The notes: a model not told the origin generated them from the letters alone. Shown: positions 42,929-51,765, numbered from the stretch's first letter. The stretch: DNA of 64,000 bases from Flagellimonas_B algarum (GCF_040513375.1 NZ_JBEVTG010000001.1:62001-126000), one strand, 5' to 3'. Made by a program: numbers and translations.

Positions 42929-43693
42929 ATGGAAGATCAGATTAAACAAGAAGGGAAATTTCGATATATCGAGTTTGGTGAGGGGACCCCGATCATCATT
43001 TTACATGGGTTGATGGGTGGATTGAGCAATTTTCACGGGGTAACGGACCATTTTCCCCAGAAAAATTACAAAGTACTCGTACCCGAACTACCGATATACG
43101 AAATGCCGACCTTAAAGACCACGGTAAAGAACTTTGCCAAGTTCCTCGAGCAATTCATCGAGCACAAAGGTTTGGAAAACGTCATCTTATTAGGGAATTC
43201 GTTAGGCGGCCATATCGGTTTGCTGCATACCAAAATGTACCCCCAACATGTCAAGGCCCTGGTCATCACCGGAAGCTCCGGACTTTATGAAAGTGCCATG
43301 GGTGACGGCTATCCGAAACGGGGTGATTACGAATTCATCAAGAAAAAGGCGGAGGACGTCTTTTACGATCCAAAAGTGGCGACCAAAGAAATCGTAGACG
43401 AAGTGTTCGCCACCGTGAACGATCGCATGAAGTTGGTCAAGACCTTGGCGATCGCCAAAAGTGCCATACGCCACAACATGTCTAAAGACCTGCCTAACAT
43501 GAACACGCCGACCTGTATCATCTGGGGCAAGAACGATACGGTGACCCCGCCTGAGGTCGCTGAGGAATTTCACGAGCTGTTGCCGGATTCCGATCTTTTT
43601 TGGATCGAAAAATGCGGTCACGCCCCCATGATGGAGCACCCGATCGAGTTCAATAGGATATTGGAATCCTGGCTCGACCAACGGGGATTTTGA
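42929..43693 (+). CDS. alpha/beta-fold hydrolase
   Basis: 254 residues with the alpha/beta hydrolase core: 'GTPIIILHGLMGGLSNF' (oxyanion strand, HG), nucleophile elbow 'LLGNSLGGH' (Ser about 90), acid region 'CIIWGKNDTVTPPEVAEEF' and His in 'KCGHAPMMEHP'. The triad is complete. No signal peptide, so it is cytoplasmic. The substrate cannot be told; the family includes esterases and C-C hydrolases. It is divergent from the dcw cluster and followed by the YihA GTPase. Confidence 0.88.
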   Translation: MEDQIKQEGKFRYIEFGEGTPIIILHGLMGGLSNFHGVTDHFPQKNYKVLVPELPIYEMPTLKTTVKNFAKFLEQFIEHKGLENVILLGNSLGGHIGLLHTKMYPQHVKALVITGSSGLYESAMGDGYPKRGDYEFIKKKAEDVFYDPKVATKEIVDEVFATVNDRMKLVKTLAIAKSAIRHNMSKDLPNMNTPTCIIWGKNDTVTPPEVAEEFHELLPDSDLFWIEKCGHAPMMEHPIEFNRILESWLDQRGF

Positions 43694-43751
43694 TCGAAAG
43701 CGGCATGGCTTCGGACCGGCCTGGAAATATCCTTCACCTTAAACCCAAGTT

Positions 43752-44360
43752 GTGAAAATCAAAAGTGCAACATTCGTAATGAGCAATTCCGACGTGGCCA
43801 AGTGCCCGAAGGATCCCATTCCCGAATATGCGTTCATCGGCCGCTCCAATGTAGGCAAATCGTCTTTGATCAATATGTTGGTCAATAAAAAAGGACTGGC
43901 GAAGACTTCAGGGCGACCGGGAAAAACACAATTGATCAACCATTTTAAGATCAATGACAATTGGTTTTTGGTCGATTTGCCCGGTTATGGGTATGCTAGG
44001 GTCTCAAAAAGGGACAAAAAGACCTTTCAACGGTATATTACCGACTATTTCCTGAAACGGAAACAACTGGTCTGTGCATTTGTTTTGGTGGATATTAGAC
44101 ACGAACCACAACCGATCGATCTGGAATTCATGGAATGGCTGGGCGGTAACGGTATTCCGTTCGCCTTGATATTCACCAAAGCCGACAAGCTCAAACCCAA
44201 AACCATCACCCAAACCACGGAAGCCTATCTCAAAGTGCTGCTCGATACCGCCTGGGAGGAGACGCCTCCATATTTCGTCACCTCTTCTTCGAACCGCATC
44301 GGGGGAGATGAATTGCTAACATACATCGATGGCATCAACCAGCAGGTTTCGGGTCTGTGA
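43752..44360 (+). CDS. yihA: ribosome biogenesis GTP-binding protein YihA/YsxC
   Basis: 202 residues from a GTG start (family members begin 'MKIKSATFVMSNS'). The GTPase motifs are 'GRSNVGKSS' (G1), the G2 threonine in 'GRPGKTQLINHF', 'DLPGYGYARVSK' (G3) and 'FTKADK' (G4). It helps assemble the large ribosomal subunit. It is 58 bp after the hydrolase. Confidence 0.96.
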   Translation: MKIKSATFVMSNSDVAKCPKDPIPEYAFIGRSNVGKSSLINMLVNKKGLAKTSGRPGKTQLINHFKINDNWFLVDLPGYGYARVSKRDKKTFQRYITDYFLKRKQLVCAFVLVDIRHEPQPIDLEFMEWLGGNGIPFALIFTKADKLKPKTITQTTEAYLKVLLDTAWEETPPYFVTSSSNRIGGDELLTYIDGINQQVSGL

Positions 44361-44414
44361 CGTGGATAAAACAGTATTGACATCATCCAACTGTAAAAAG
44401 ACTATCTTAGGTCC

Positions 44415-44759
44415 ATGGACTTTTTGATCATTCTCCTTGCCCATTGGCTGGCCGATTATGCCCTTCCACATGCCCAAAGAAGCGAGAACCAACGCATGAA
44501 ATCGTTGCTTTTGCACGTAGTGCTCTATGGCCTTGTGATGACCGCTACGGGCACCTTGCTGTATTCATGGCAGGTAGGCCTAGGCTATGGGGTATTCAAT
44601 GTCGTTTTGCACTTGCTTACCGATTTGATTACCGAAAAAGCCATGCGAGCCAGTAAAGGGCGCCCTAAAACACATTTCATCTTGCATGGTTTCGATCAAT
44701 TGGTGCATACCGCCTGTTTGTATTGGACGTTCATCAACGCCGACGTACTCGCCTTGTAA
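44415..44759 (+). CDS. DUF3307 membrane protein
   Basis: 114 residues. 'MDFLIILLAHWLADYALPHAQRSENQRMKSLLLHVVLYGLVMTATG' and 'FNVVLHLLTDLITEKAM' followed by 'FILHGFDQLVHTACLYWTF' show the His/Asp-bearing membrane helices of DUF3307: H-x-x-x-D in the first helix, then 'HLLTD' and 'DQLVH'. Function is unknown. No partner is evident; it stands alone before the ABC operon. Confidence 0.75.
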   Translation: MDFLIILLAHWLADYALPHAQRSENQRMKSLLLHVVLYGLVMTATGTLLYSWQVGLGYGVFNVVLHLLTDLITEKAMRASKGRPKTHFILHGFDQLVHTACLYWTFINADVLAL

Positions 44760-44801
44760 GGCCCGATACCACCCGTTTTTTTAGAAAATTCGAAGTTGGA
44801 T

Positions 44802-44831
44802 TTTGAAATTCGATCTTCTTTTCTATATTTG
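44802..44831 (+). promoter_or_regulatory. promoter of the ABC/GntR operon
   Basis: TTTG at 44802-44805 and TATATTTG at 44824-44831 are 18 bp apart, an excellent Bacteroidota -33/-7 pair. Transcription would start within the operator that follows. Confidence 0.75.
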
Positions 44832-44832
44832 C

Positions 44833-44856
44833 AGTGTACTAGTTATCTAATACACT
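44833..44856. promoter_or_regulatory. YtrA-type operator
   Basis: A 24-bp inverted repeat with outer arms AGTGTA and TACACT and inner TAG / CTA. YtrA-subfamily GntR repressors are known to bind AGTGTA-spacer-TACACT sites. It overlaps the predicted transcription start and ends 4 bp before the first gene. The YtrA-type gene at 46451 is in the same operon. Confidence 0.8.
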
Positions 44857-44860
44857 AGAT

Positions 44861-45700
44861 ATGATTACCATTTCCAATCTTGATTTTTGGTATCCTAAGG
44901 GTCAAAAAGTCTTAAACGGGGTTTCGTTGCAACTTGAATGCGGGAACATCTATGGCCTTTTCGGTAAGAACGGTGAAGGAAAAACCTCATTGATGAAAAT
45001 CCTGTCGGGACTGTTGTACCCCAAAGCGGGTGAGTATCGGATGGGTGAAAACCACATCAACGCAAGAAACGCGGGTTGGTTGCAGGACCTCTTTTTGGTT
45101 CCTGAAGACTTCAGTCTGCCGAACATCAAGGTCAGCACCTATGAAGCCATCAACGCCCCATTGTACCCCCGTTTTTCAAAAGAGCGCTTCCGAACCCTGA
45201 CCCAAGAGTTCGGACTCCGCATGGATGCGCAGATCGGCACCCTATCGTTCGGACAGCAGAAAAAGGCCCTTATTGCCTTTGCCCTGGCGACCCAGACACG
45301 GTTCTTGTTCATGGACGAACCGACCAACGGACTTGACATTCCCTCTAAAAGCCAGTTTAGAAAAGTCATGGCCTCAGTCGCTACCGATCAAAAATGCATC
45401 GTCATTTCTACCCATCAAGTTCGGGATCTCTATAGTCTGATCAACCATGTCATCGTTCTCGACCATGCCCGAGTGGCTTTTGACCATTCACTGGATGCCG
45501 TGGCAGAGCAGCTCTGGTTCGGAAAGGCAAGTGCGGCGCAGCGAGATCTTGCCCTCTATTCGGAAAGTGGTTTTGGTGGAAAGTCCATTCTAGCCAAAAA
45601 AGATCTCGATGAAACCGAAATCGACCTAGAACTCTTGTTCCATGGTATTCTTAACGCACCGAATTCGATCAACTCGGTTCTAAACGGACAACGACCATGA
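44861..45700 (+). CDS. ABC transporter ATP-binding protein
   Basis: 279 residues: Walker A 'GLFGKNGEGKTSLMKILSG', Q-loop region 'LFLVPEDFSLPNIKV', signature 'LSFGQQKKALIAFAL', Walker B 'FLFMDEPTNGLD' and switch 'ISTHQVRDL'. The signature is LSFGQ rather than LSGGQ, which is tolerated in this YtrB/BcrA-like group. It powers the permease encoded next, whose start overlaps by 4 bp. Confidence 0.93.
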   Translation: MITISNLDFWYPKGQKVLNGVSLQLECGNIYGLFGKNGEGKTSLMKILSGLLYPKAGEYRMGENHINARNAGWLQDLFLVPEDFSLPNIKVSTYEAINAPLYPRFSKERFRTLTQEFGLRMDAQIGTLSFGQQKKALIAFALATQTRFLFMDEPTNGLDIPSKSQFRKVMASVATDQKCIVISTHQVRDLYSLINHVIVLDHARVAFDHSLDAVAEQLWFGKASAAQRDLALYSESGFGGKSILAKKDLDETEIDLELLFHGILNAPNSINSVLNGQRP

Positions 45701-46449
45701 CAACAAACGGAACAATACATCGAATTTGGTCGCATTTGAAGCGGGACATCATCTTACTGCGCAGTACCTTGCTGACCAGTTTGGCCATTTGTGCCGCGCT
45801 GTTGTTCGTCTTTATCCAACTCAATCTCTTTTGGAACAAGTCCCTTTCGGCCGATACGTTTTATGCGGTTTTTGCACTGTTATATATCCTCTCCGGTATT
45901 GTACTCTGTTTCTCCTATTTTAAGGAACTACATGACGATACGAAACGTTCCCTTTATTTGACCTTACCGATTTCTACCGGCGAACGCCTGCTTTCGATAT
46001 GGCTCAGTACCACGATGGTGCACAGCCTAGCGTTTTTGGCCCTGGGAGTTGTTTTTGGTGGGATTTCCATATTCTTTGGAAGCCTGCTCTTTGGAGCGGA
46101 ACTCGACTTTGTCAACATGACCTTCGAAAACTATTGGACCATGTTCAAGACGTATGTATTCCTGCTACCGGTCTTCCTTTTCGGAGCGGCCAGTTTCAGT
46201 AAGAACCGAAGGGCGAAAACCATTCTCTTGGTCGTGATCACGACGGTCGCCTTGGTTTTTTTCAATATGTTCCTCTATGGGGTCTTGAACCACGGTTTGG
46301 ACGTTTTCGAACAAAACGGTTTGGGTTCTAAGGCTTTTGATTTGGCCCAAGAAGATTTCAACGGTGTCGGTCGGTTGCTGTTTTTATCGGTCTTAGGGCC
46401 GGTTCTCGTGCTGGCCACCTATTTTAAAATGAAGGAAAAAGAAGGATAA
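45697..46449 (+). CDS. ABC transporter permease
   Basis: 250 residues with six hydrophobic segments, such as 'SLAICAALLFVFIQLNLF', 'FYAVFALLYILSGIVLCFSYF', 'SLAFLALGVVFGGISIFFGSLLFG' and 'RLLFLSVLGPVLVLATYF'. 'ELHDDTKRSLYLTLPISTGERLLSIW' is a loop typical of ABC-2-like permeases. Together with the ATPase and YtrA-type regulator it resembles exporters induced by cell-wall stress; the substrate is unknown. Confidence 0.85.
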   Translation: MTTNGTIHRIWSHLKRDIILLRSTLLTSLAICAALLFVFIQLNLFWNKSLSADTFYAVFALLYILSGIVLCFSYFKELHDDTKRSLYLTLPISTGERLLSIWLSTTMVHSLAFLALGVVFGGISIFFGSLLFGAELDFVNMTFENYWTMFKTYVFLLPVFLFGAASFSKNRRAKTILLVVITTVALVFFNMFLYGVLNHGLDVFEQNGLGSKAFDLAQEDFNGVGRLLFLSVLGPVLVLATYFKMKEKEG

Positions 46450-46450
46450 G

Positions 46451-46819
46451 ATGGATTTTGACGGCAGTAAACCCATATACCTTCAAATCGTGGATTTCTT
46501 CTACGAGAACATCCTCATCCGGAAATGGCAGGAAGGCGAACGGATTCCGTCCGTACGTGAGATCGCCGTACTGGTTGAAGTCAATCCGAATACGGCCATA
46601 CGGGCCTTTAACCACTTACAGGAAATGGAGATAATTTACAACAAACGGGGTATCGGTTATTTCGTCTCGGAAGATGGCTATCAAAAAGTACTATCCATCC
46701 GAAGAAACGAATTCAAGGAAGTCGTCCTTCCCGATGTGTTCAAAAAAATGCGGCTACTCGATGTGAGCTTTGAAGAAGTCAAATCCCTATATGAACAAAA
46801 CAAGGATGAAAACAAGTAA
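46451..46819 (+). CDS. GntR family regulator, YtrA subfamily
   Basis: 122 residues: a winged-helix domain ('PIYLQIVDFFYENILIRKWQEGERIPSVREIAVLVEVNPNTAIRAFNHLQEMEIIYNKRGIGYFV' region, residues 6-70) and a short helical tail of about 50 residues, the size of YtrA-type regulators without a large ligand domain. It probably represses its own operon through the AGTGTA/TACACT site at 44833. Its 3' end overlaps the next gene by 14 bp. Confidence 0.9.
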   Translation: MDFDGSKPIYLQIVDFFYENILIRKWQEGERIPSVREIAVLVEVNPNTAIRAFNHLQEMEIIYNKRGIGYFVSEDGYQKVLSIRRNEFKEVVLPDVFKKMRLLDVSFEEVKSLYEQNKDENK

Positions 46820-47348
46820 TCTCATCGCCCTAGGAGGGGTAGCGTTGCTATTCATGCTTTCGATCGCCTTTCAGTCACGGGTCCATTACCACGTTAAAAA
46901 GGAACGAAAGGCGGGTTTTGGTGCCCGAATGACCCAAGATAGGCCTTTGGAATACTTTGAAGGTATTCGAATCGAGGCGCCGATCCATGTAATCTTTACA
47001 CAAGATTCTATCGGTTCGATCACGGTCTCTGCACCAGAAGAAATTATCGACTCCGTAACGACCCAGGTCGTTGACCGGGTCCTTTATCTGTCGCTGAATG
47101 GCAAAAAGCGGGGCAAAGACACCATCCTGATCAAGATACACCACCCCAAACTTGAATCACTGGAGCTGACAAAAGGTTCTTTCGAAAACTCAGGAACCTT
47201 GCAATGCCAAAAGTTTCGATTGCAAATGGCCGACAAAAGTCATTGTCGGTTGCGACTCGATAGTCCACTACTGGAGGTGGCCAACGAAAAAGGTGCCGAC
47301 CTTACCCTGGAAGGGGCAACGGAACAAATCAATTTCATCAATCAATGA
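46806..47348 (+). CDS. DUF2807 (GIN domain) protein
   Basis: 180 residues from the ATG at 46806, which opens with a membrane/signal segment ('NLIALGGVALLFMLSIAFQS'). The remainder is a right-handed beta-helix-like GIN domain: 'FEGIRIEAPIHVIFTQDSIGSITVSAPEEIID', 'IHHPKLESLELTKGSFENSGTLQCQKFRLQMADKSHCRL'. Such proteins are exported and often encoded with ABC/GntR sets in flavobacteria. Function is unknown. The sequence overlaps the GntR gene, so it is co-translated. Confidence 0.75.
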   Translation: MKTSNLIALGGVALLFMLSIAFQSRVHYHVKKERKAGFGARMTQDRPLEYFEGIRIEAPIHVIFTQDSIGSITVSAPEEIIDSVTTQVVDRVLYLSLNGKKRGKDTILIKIHHPKLESLELTKGSFENSGTLQCQKFRLQMADKSHCRLRLDSPLLEVANEKGADLTLEGATEQINFINQ

Positions 47349-47372
47349 ACCATCAATCAAAAAACGAACATC

Positions 47373-47822
47373 ATGCAAACGACGCACGGGGCCCCAGGCC
47401 CTACCCTAACCTTTTATGAAACCAAAGGGATCCCCAAATGGCGGTGGTACCTTCTCAAGGGCTTTTACCTTTTCGTATTCTTGGCATTCGGCCTACAAAT
47501 TTGGAGCACGCTTTTGACCAGCAGTGAACCTTGGGATCCCCTTCACGGCATCGCCTTTAGTTTTTGGGCCGCCTTCGCTTTGCTGATGGGCCTAGGAATT
47601 CGCTATCCGTTGAAAATGCTCGCATTGATCCTTTTGCAACTCTCATACAAAAGCATTTGGTTGCTTTTGGTCTACCTCCCACTTCGGGCGGACGGCATGC
47701 TTTCGGATGGGGCGATCGAATTATTCCAAGCCAACAGCATCGGTGTGGTGTTGGACCTTCTGGTCATCCCATGGGGTTATGTGCTTCGCAACTATCTACG
47801 ACCCTTGTTCCACTGGGGGTAA
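47373..47822 (+). CDS. hypothetical membrane protein
   Basis: 149 residues with four hydrophobic segments ('LLKGFYLFVFLAFGLQIWSTLL', 'GIAFSFWAAFALLMGLGI', 'LKMLALILLQLSYKSIWLLLVY', 'SIGVVLDLLVIPWGYVL'). No family is recognised. It follows the DUF2807 gene by 24 bp and precedes another membrane protein by 36 bp, so it likely belongs to the same operon. Confidence 0.65.
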   Translation: MQTTHGAPGPTLTFYETKGIPKWRWYLLKGFYLFVFLAFGLQIWSTLLTSSEPWDPLHGIAFSFWAAFALLMGLGIRYPLKMLALILLQLSYKSIWLLLVYLPLRADGMLSDGAIELFQANSIGVVLDLLVIPWGYVLRNYLRPLFHWG

Positions 47823-47858
47823 TTTTTATCATCATTTATCAATCAAAAAACGAATAGT

Positions 47859-48542
47859 ATGAACAATTCAAAACGATTCGGAAGAACCGTCGGGCTCCTA
47901 ATGCTGGGCGTTATTGTCTTTGGCATTCCTTCCACACTATTTCGGGGCATCAATACCACAATGACCGAAGCACCTGACTTTATGGAGACGGTTTTCAATC
48001 AGCGTCAAGCGATGCGCTATATCATGCCCTTTGATGTTTTGGCCTCGGCCCTTTGGCTAGTGATCGGGAGCATCATGCTCCCCTTGATGAAGCGGTACAG
48101 CCAATCCCTAACCGCTCTTTATTTAGGATTGCTTATCGCTTTCTTAACCCTCATTGTCATCGGAAACATGAGTCATCTAACCCTTATCGATTTAGCGACC
48201 CGGTTCACGGAATCGGGATCGACTTCGGAAACCTTTCGCATTTTAGGATTCGCCAAGGTGAAAGACTACCTGTGGTCCCATATTTTCTCATTGATCTTGT
48301 ATGCTTCAGCTAATTTTCTGCTGCTGTTTTTCTTGTTCAAAAGCCAAATGGTACCGCGATTTCTGACGGTATGGGGTATGATGGCGATGGTTGTCGTCTT
48401 CTCGGCCAGTTGGCTACAGCTTCTTGGTTTTTCCGTGAGTATTTATGCGTATGCACAGAATGGCATCCATTTCATCACGTTCATCACTTGGTTGTTGATC
48501 AAAGGTTTCCGAACCCCGGACCCGATCCGAATTGGCGCATAG
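47859..48542 (+). CDS. DUF4386-like membrane protein
   Basis: 227 residues with about six hydrophobic segments; 'TVGLLMLGVIVFGIPSTLFRG', 'PFDVLASALWLVIGSIMLPLMKRYSQSLTALYLGLLI' and 'SQMVPRFLTVWGMMAMVVVFSASWLQLLGF' follow the DUF4386 pattern. Function is unknown. It is in line with the ABC/GntR operon. Confidence 0.65.
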   Translation: MNNSKRFGRTVGLLMLGVIVFGIPSTLFRGINTTMTEAPDFMETVFNQRQAMRYIMPFDVLASALWLVIGSIMLPLMKRYSQSLTALYLGLLIAFLTLIVIGNMSHLTLIDLATRFTESGSTSETFRILGFAKVKDYLWSHIFSLILYASANFLLLFFLFKSQMVPRFLTVWGMMAMVVVFSASWLQLLGFSVSIYAYAQNGIHFITFITWLLIKGFRTPDPIRIGA

Positions 48543-48590
48543 TGTTTGCCATTGATCTATTTCTTTCAATCCCAATAAAAACCGAATCCC

Positions 48591-49427
48591 ATGCATTCGA
48601 AAAACGAACGTTCGGAACAAGACCGAACAATAAAGCATATTGTACGCAACTTACTGCCTAAAACAGCAGTACTATGGTTTGCCGTAGCGGTAATCGGGCA
48701 GTGGCTCTTCGCCACATATGTTGCCCTATTTTACGGCGGTGCGGCCATCAACAATGACTTCATGAAATGGAACAGGGTGTTGCCCCATGGCTATGTCGAA
48801 GGTGAAACCATGGGCAACCTTGCAGTTGGCATCCATGTGTTTTTTGCAGCGGTCATCTTGTTCGGTGGCCCATTGCAGTTCATTCCTTTTATCAGAAATC
48901 GTTTCAAAGCCTTTCATCGCTTGAACGGTAGGTTTTACCTGATCACCATGGTATTGGTAAGCATCAGCGGTATCTATATGGTACTTACCAAAGGCACCAT
49001 CAGTGGCCTGGTCGGTGATATCAGCGTCAGCATCAATGGGGTGTTGATCTTGGTATTCGCCTACCTCACCTTGCGGTTCGCCCTTCAACGTAAATTCGAG
49101 AAACATGGGCAATGGGCCTTTCGATTGTTTCTGGTGGCAAACGGGGTCTGGTTTTTCCGGATTGGACTGATGTTTTGGCTGTTGATCCATGGCAGACCGG
49201 TAGGATTCGATCCGGAAACCTTCACAGGTCCATTCCTGGTGGTTCTCGGTTTCGGGCAATACCTCATTCCAATAGCGGTGTATGAAGGGTATCGCAAAGC
49301 GATTAAGAGTGGTGGCCTATGGCAACCCTTGGGATCGACCTTGATCATGATCATGGCCATAACGATAACCGCGATCGGTATCTTCGCCGCGACCCTGGGC
49401 ATGTGGTTGCCTAGGATCAGTGGTTAA
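48591..49427 (+). CDS. DUF2306 membrane protein
   Basis: 278 residues, about seven hydrophobic segments. 'GIHVFFAAVILFGGPLQFIPFIRNRFKAFHRLNGRFYLITMVLVSISGIYMVLTKG' and 'EKHGQWAFRLFLVANGVWFFRIG' are the DUF2306 core, with His residues placed as in membrane haem- or redox-type proteins (an observation, not a known role). It ends 5 bp before the convergent gldC. Confidence 0.75.
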   Translation: MHSKNERSEQDRTIKHIVRNLLPKTAVLWFAVAVIGQWLFATYVALFYGGAAINNDFMKWNRVLPHGYVEGETMGNLAVGIHVFFAAVILFGGPLQFIPFIRNRFKAFHRLNGRFYLITMVLVSISGIYMVLTKGTISGLVGDISVSINGVLILVFAYLTLRFALQRKFEKHGQWAFRLFLVANGVWFFRIGLMFWLLIHGRPVGFDPETFTGPFLVVLGFGQYLIPIAVYEGYRKAIKSGGLWQPLGSTLIMIMAITITAIGIFAATLGMWLPRISG

Positions 49428-49432
49428 GCGAA

Positions 49433-49765
49433 TCACTTCAGCTCCAACTTCTCGGCGAAATAGTCACAGAAATCCTTCATGGTGGCCGTCATCTTTTCAT
49501 CTTGGGTGGCCTTCATGAAGGTATCCGCTAAGGTAACCAAGGTTTGATGGAAGAAGATTTTCATTTCATCGACCGGCATGTCCTTGGTCCAGAGGTCGAT
49601 TTTTAGCGACTCCTTATGCTTGCTGTCCCATACCGACAACAACATGGCCTTGGCTTCTTCGTTGTCGATACCCCCATCTTGGGCCGACCAACTGAGTTCT
49701 TCGGGAACCCGATTTTCATCGAGCCCCACTTTTAAACGTATTTCCGAGGTATGTGCTACTGCCAT
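49433..49765 (-). CDS. gldC: gliding motility protein GldC
   Basis: 110 residues from the ATG at 49765, one base after the gldB stop. 'TSEIRLKVGLDENRVPEELSWSAQDGG' and 'MLLSVWDSKHKESLKIDLWTKDMPVDEMKIFFHQTLVTLADTF' are characteristic of GldC, a cytoplasmic accessory of Bacteroidota gliding. An in-frame extension back to 49807 would lie in gldB. Confidence 0.93.
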   Translation of the reverse strand: MAVAHTSEIRLKVGLDENRVPEELSWSAQDGGIDNEEAKAMLLSVWDSKHKESLKIDLWTKDMPVDEMKIFFHQTLVTLADTFMKATQDEKMTATMKDFCDYFAEKLELK

Positions 49766-49766
49766 T

Positions 49767-50738
49767 TTATTTCTTCGGTTTGTAATTTGCTTCTTTGAAA
49801 AGTTCATCGGCCGGTAAGACCAAAAGTTCGGTCAACGGTACTTCAGGACGGTTTTTGGCAAACGATCGAACGATCTGCCAACCTAGATAACGACCCAATC
49901 GCCCGGGTGATTCGGTATCGAGTTCCAATTGGAATTTCGAAAAGGGTGCGGGATCCAAGAACCTTCGATCCAATCCGGATTCGGTGCTGTACAACAATTC
50001 CCTTTCGATAAAATACCGCCACATCTGTGCTTCATTGGCCGCTGCCCATTCCATTTCATCGGTCTCATAGCCTATGATAGCGGCTTTCGGCAAATCAGGC
50101 AACAGCATCTCTTTCAAGTAAAGTTCTTTACCGTGATATACCATCCGCGACAAAAAGGTTCGGTTTCGAGGATAGCGGTTGACCGCCTTTGCAAAGGCGC
50201 TGGCCACATCGGCCACTAAGAATTGCCTATCAAGCCCCTTGGCAACATAGCGGGGGATTCCTTGATAAAAACGATGATCTTTCCCTAGATAATTATCCAA
50301 ACCGATCAACAGTAAGGAATCGGTCAAGATCACCCTGTTGTTGTAATCAACGTCTGAGGTCATGGTCACGACCTTGGGTAAGGCCATACCGGGAAAGTAA
50401 TAGCGAAGGTGTTGGAACAATCCCTTAAGTTGTCCGGTCTCGGTTTCAAAATCACCGAAGCCCATAGCGACTTCTTCGGAAAGTTCATGCTGTAGGGAAT
50501 CTCCCATTTTGGCTACCCAAAGACTATCGGGGAAACGTTCAGGGAACAAATACGGATACTTCCGTTTTAATGCAGGAAGGTCTTTCGGTGTTGCTTTGGC
50601 GAATTCGACATCAAAGCGTGCCGGGCTTACTTGAACGGGTATGCCGGCGATCTGGTTTTCAAGCTTGTTCTCTTCTTTACAAGAAAAAACAAGGGCCATG
50701 AAGACCGCTAGCCAAAAGTATTTCGGGTTCAACTTCAT
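49767..50738 (-). CDS. gldB: gliding motility lipoprotein GldB
   Basis: 323 residues from the ATG at 50738. The lipobox is 'LVFSC' (Cys20). 'RFDVEFAKATPKDLPALKRKYPYLFPERFPDSLW', 'YYFPGMALPKVVTMTSDVDYNNRVILTDSLLLIGLDNYLGKDHRFY' and 'IPRYVAKGL' match GldB, a lipoprotein required for gliding and secretion in Flavobacterium johnsoniae. The divergent nadE and coupled gldC reproduce the usual flavobacterial arrangement. Confidence 0.95.
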   Translation of the reverse strand: MKLNPKYFWLAVFMALVFSCKEENKLENQIAGIPVQVSPARFDVEFAKATPKDLPALKRKYPYLFPERFPDSLWVAKMGDSLQHELSEEVAMGFGDFETETGQLKGLFQHLRYYFPGMALPKVVTMTSDVDYNNRVILTDSLLLIGLDNYLGKDHRFYQGIPRYVAKGLDRQFLVADVASAFAKAVNRYPRNRTFLSRMVYHGKELYLKEMLLPDLPKAAIIGYETDEMEWAAANEAQMWRYFIERELLYSTESGLDRRFLDPAPFSKFQLELDTESPGRLGRYLGWQIVRSFAKNRPEVPLTELLVLPADELFKEANYKPKK

Positions 50739-50771
50739 TATTAAGGACCTAGCATTTAAATTTACAGGGCA

Positions 50772-50779
50772 CAAAGGTA
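50772..50779 (-). promoter_or_regulatory. candidate -7 element of gldBC
   Basis: On the minus strand TACCTTTG fits TAnnTTTG, 33 bp before the gldB start. No clear -33 partner is seen. Confidence 0.35.
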
Positions 50780-50803
50780 AATTTTTGACATTAAAGCTCA
50801 GCT

Positions 50804-51607
50804 ATGCAAACAGAAAAGGTCATCGACCATATCGTGAATTGGTTAAAGGAGTATGCGAACAACGCGAACATCAAAGGTTTCGTCATCGGCGTTTCGGGAG
50901 GGATCGATTCAGCCGTGACCTCTACTTTATGTGCGAAAACCGGATTGGACCTGCTTTGCCTTGAAATGCCCATCCACCAAGGGGCCAATCAGGTCACACG
51001 CGCTGACCGCCATATTGAATGGTTGCAATCGAATTTCCCAAATGTCAAACGGCAACCGGTGAACTTGACCCCGGTTTTCGATAGTTTGGTAGCGGCATTA
51101 CCGGCGGTAGCCAATGAGGAAGAACGCTTCATGTCATTGGCGAATACCCGAGCAAGGCTCCGCATGACCACCTTGTATTATTTCGCCGCCTTAAAAGGCT
51201 ATTTAGTGGCCGGTACCGGGAACAAGGTTGAGGACTTCGGAGTGGGATTTTACACCAAATACGGTGATGGCGGGGTCGACCTTAGCCCTATTGCCGATTT
51301 GCTCAAATCGGAAGTATACGCCCTCGGAAGTGCGCTCGGGGTAAATCAAGATATTATGGAAGCAGCCCCTACCGATGGCCTTTGGGGCGATAGTCGTACT
51401 GATGAAGATCAAATCGGTGCCTCATACCCAGAATTGGAATGGGCGATGCAGATGGATGACCAGGGCAAAACCGCAGAAGACTTTTCTGACAGAAAAAAAG
51501 AGGTATTTACAATCTACAAAAAGTTCAATACCGCGAACAAGCATAAGATGATTCCTATTCCCATTTGTGAAATACCTGATTCACTAAAAGTTACCACTCA
51601 ACCGTAA
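50804..51607 (+). CDS. nadE: NH3-dependent NAD+ synthetase
   Basis: 267 residues: 'IKGFVIGVSGGIDSAVTSTLC' (P-loop SGGxDS), 'NTRARLRMTTLYYFAALKGYLVAGTGNKVEDFGVGFYTKYGDGGVDLSPIADLLKSEVYALG' and 'PTDGLWGDSRTDEDQIG' are the NadE motifs. It converts nicotinate adenine dinucleotide to NAD+ with ATP and ammonia. There is no glutaminase domain, so free ammonia is the nitrogen donor. Confidence 0.97.
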   Translation: MQTEKVIDHIVNWLKEYANNANIKGFVIGVSGGIDSAVTSTLCAKTGLDLLCLEMPIHQGANQVTRADRHIEWLQSNFPNVKRQPVNLTPVFDSLVAALPAVANEEERFMSLANTRARLRMTTLYYFAALKGYLVAGTGNKVEDFGVGFYTKYGDGGVDLSPIADLLKSEVYALGSALGVNQDIMEAAPTDGLWGDSRTDEDQIGASYPELEWAMQMDDQGKTAEDFSDRKKEVFTIYKKFNTANKHKMIPIPICEIPDSLKVTTQP

Positions 51608-51627
51608 ATCCTGCTATTAAAACGAAT

Positions 51628-51652
51628 AAAACCACAAAAATTCTGTGGTTTT
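51628..51652. terminator. hairpin terminator after nadE
   Basis: Perfect stem AAAACCACA / TGTGGTTTT with a 7-base loop, 20 bp after the nadE stop. The 3' arm ends in TTTT and is followed by AATAAAAAAAG, so the T-run is short. Confidence 0.6.
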
Positions 51653-51674
51653 AATAAAAAAAGCACAATTTTGT

Positions 51675-51698
51675 AAGGCAAAATGGTTAACTTGCCTT
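51675..51698. promoter_or_regulatory. inverted repeat upstream of the response regulator
   Basis: AAGGCAA and TTGCCTT, 10 bp apart, form a perfect inverted repeat 68 bp before the response-regulator start. It could be an operator for that LuxR-type protein; this is only suggested by position and symmetry. Confidence 0.35.
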
Positions 51699-51765
51699 TC
51701 ATCGATTGTAAGCATTAGATTACTAAACACATTTTGCCAAACAGAATATAGTAAATCCTACCACA

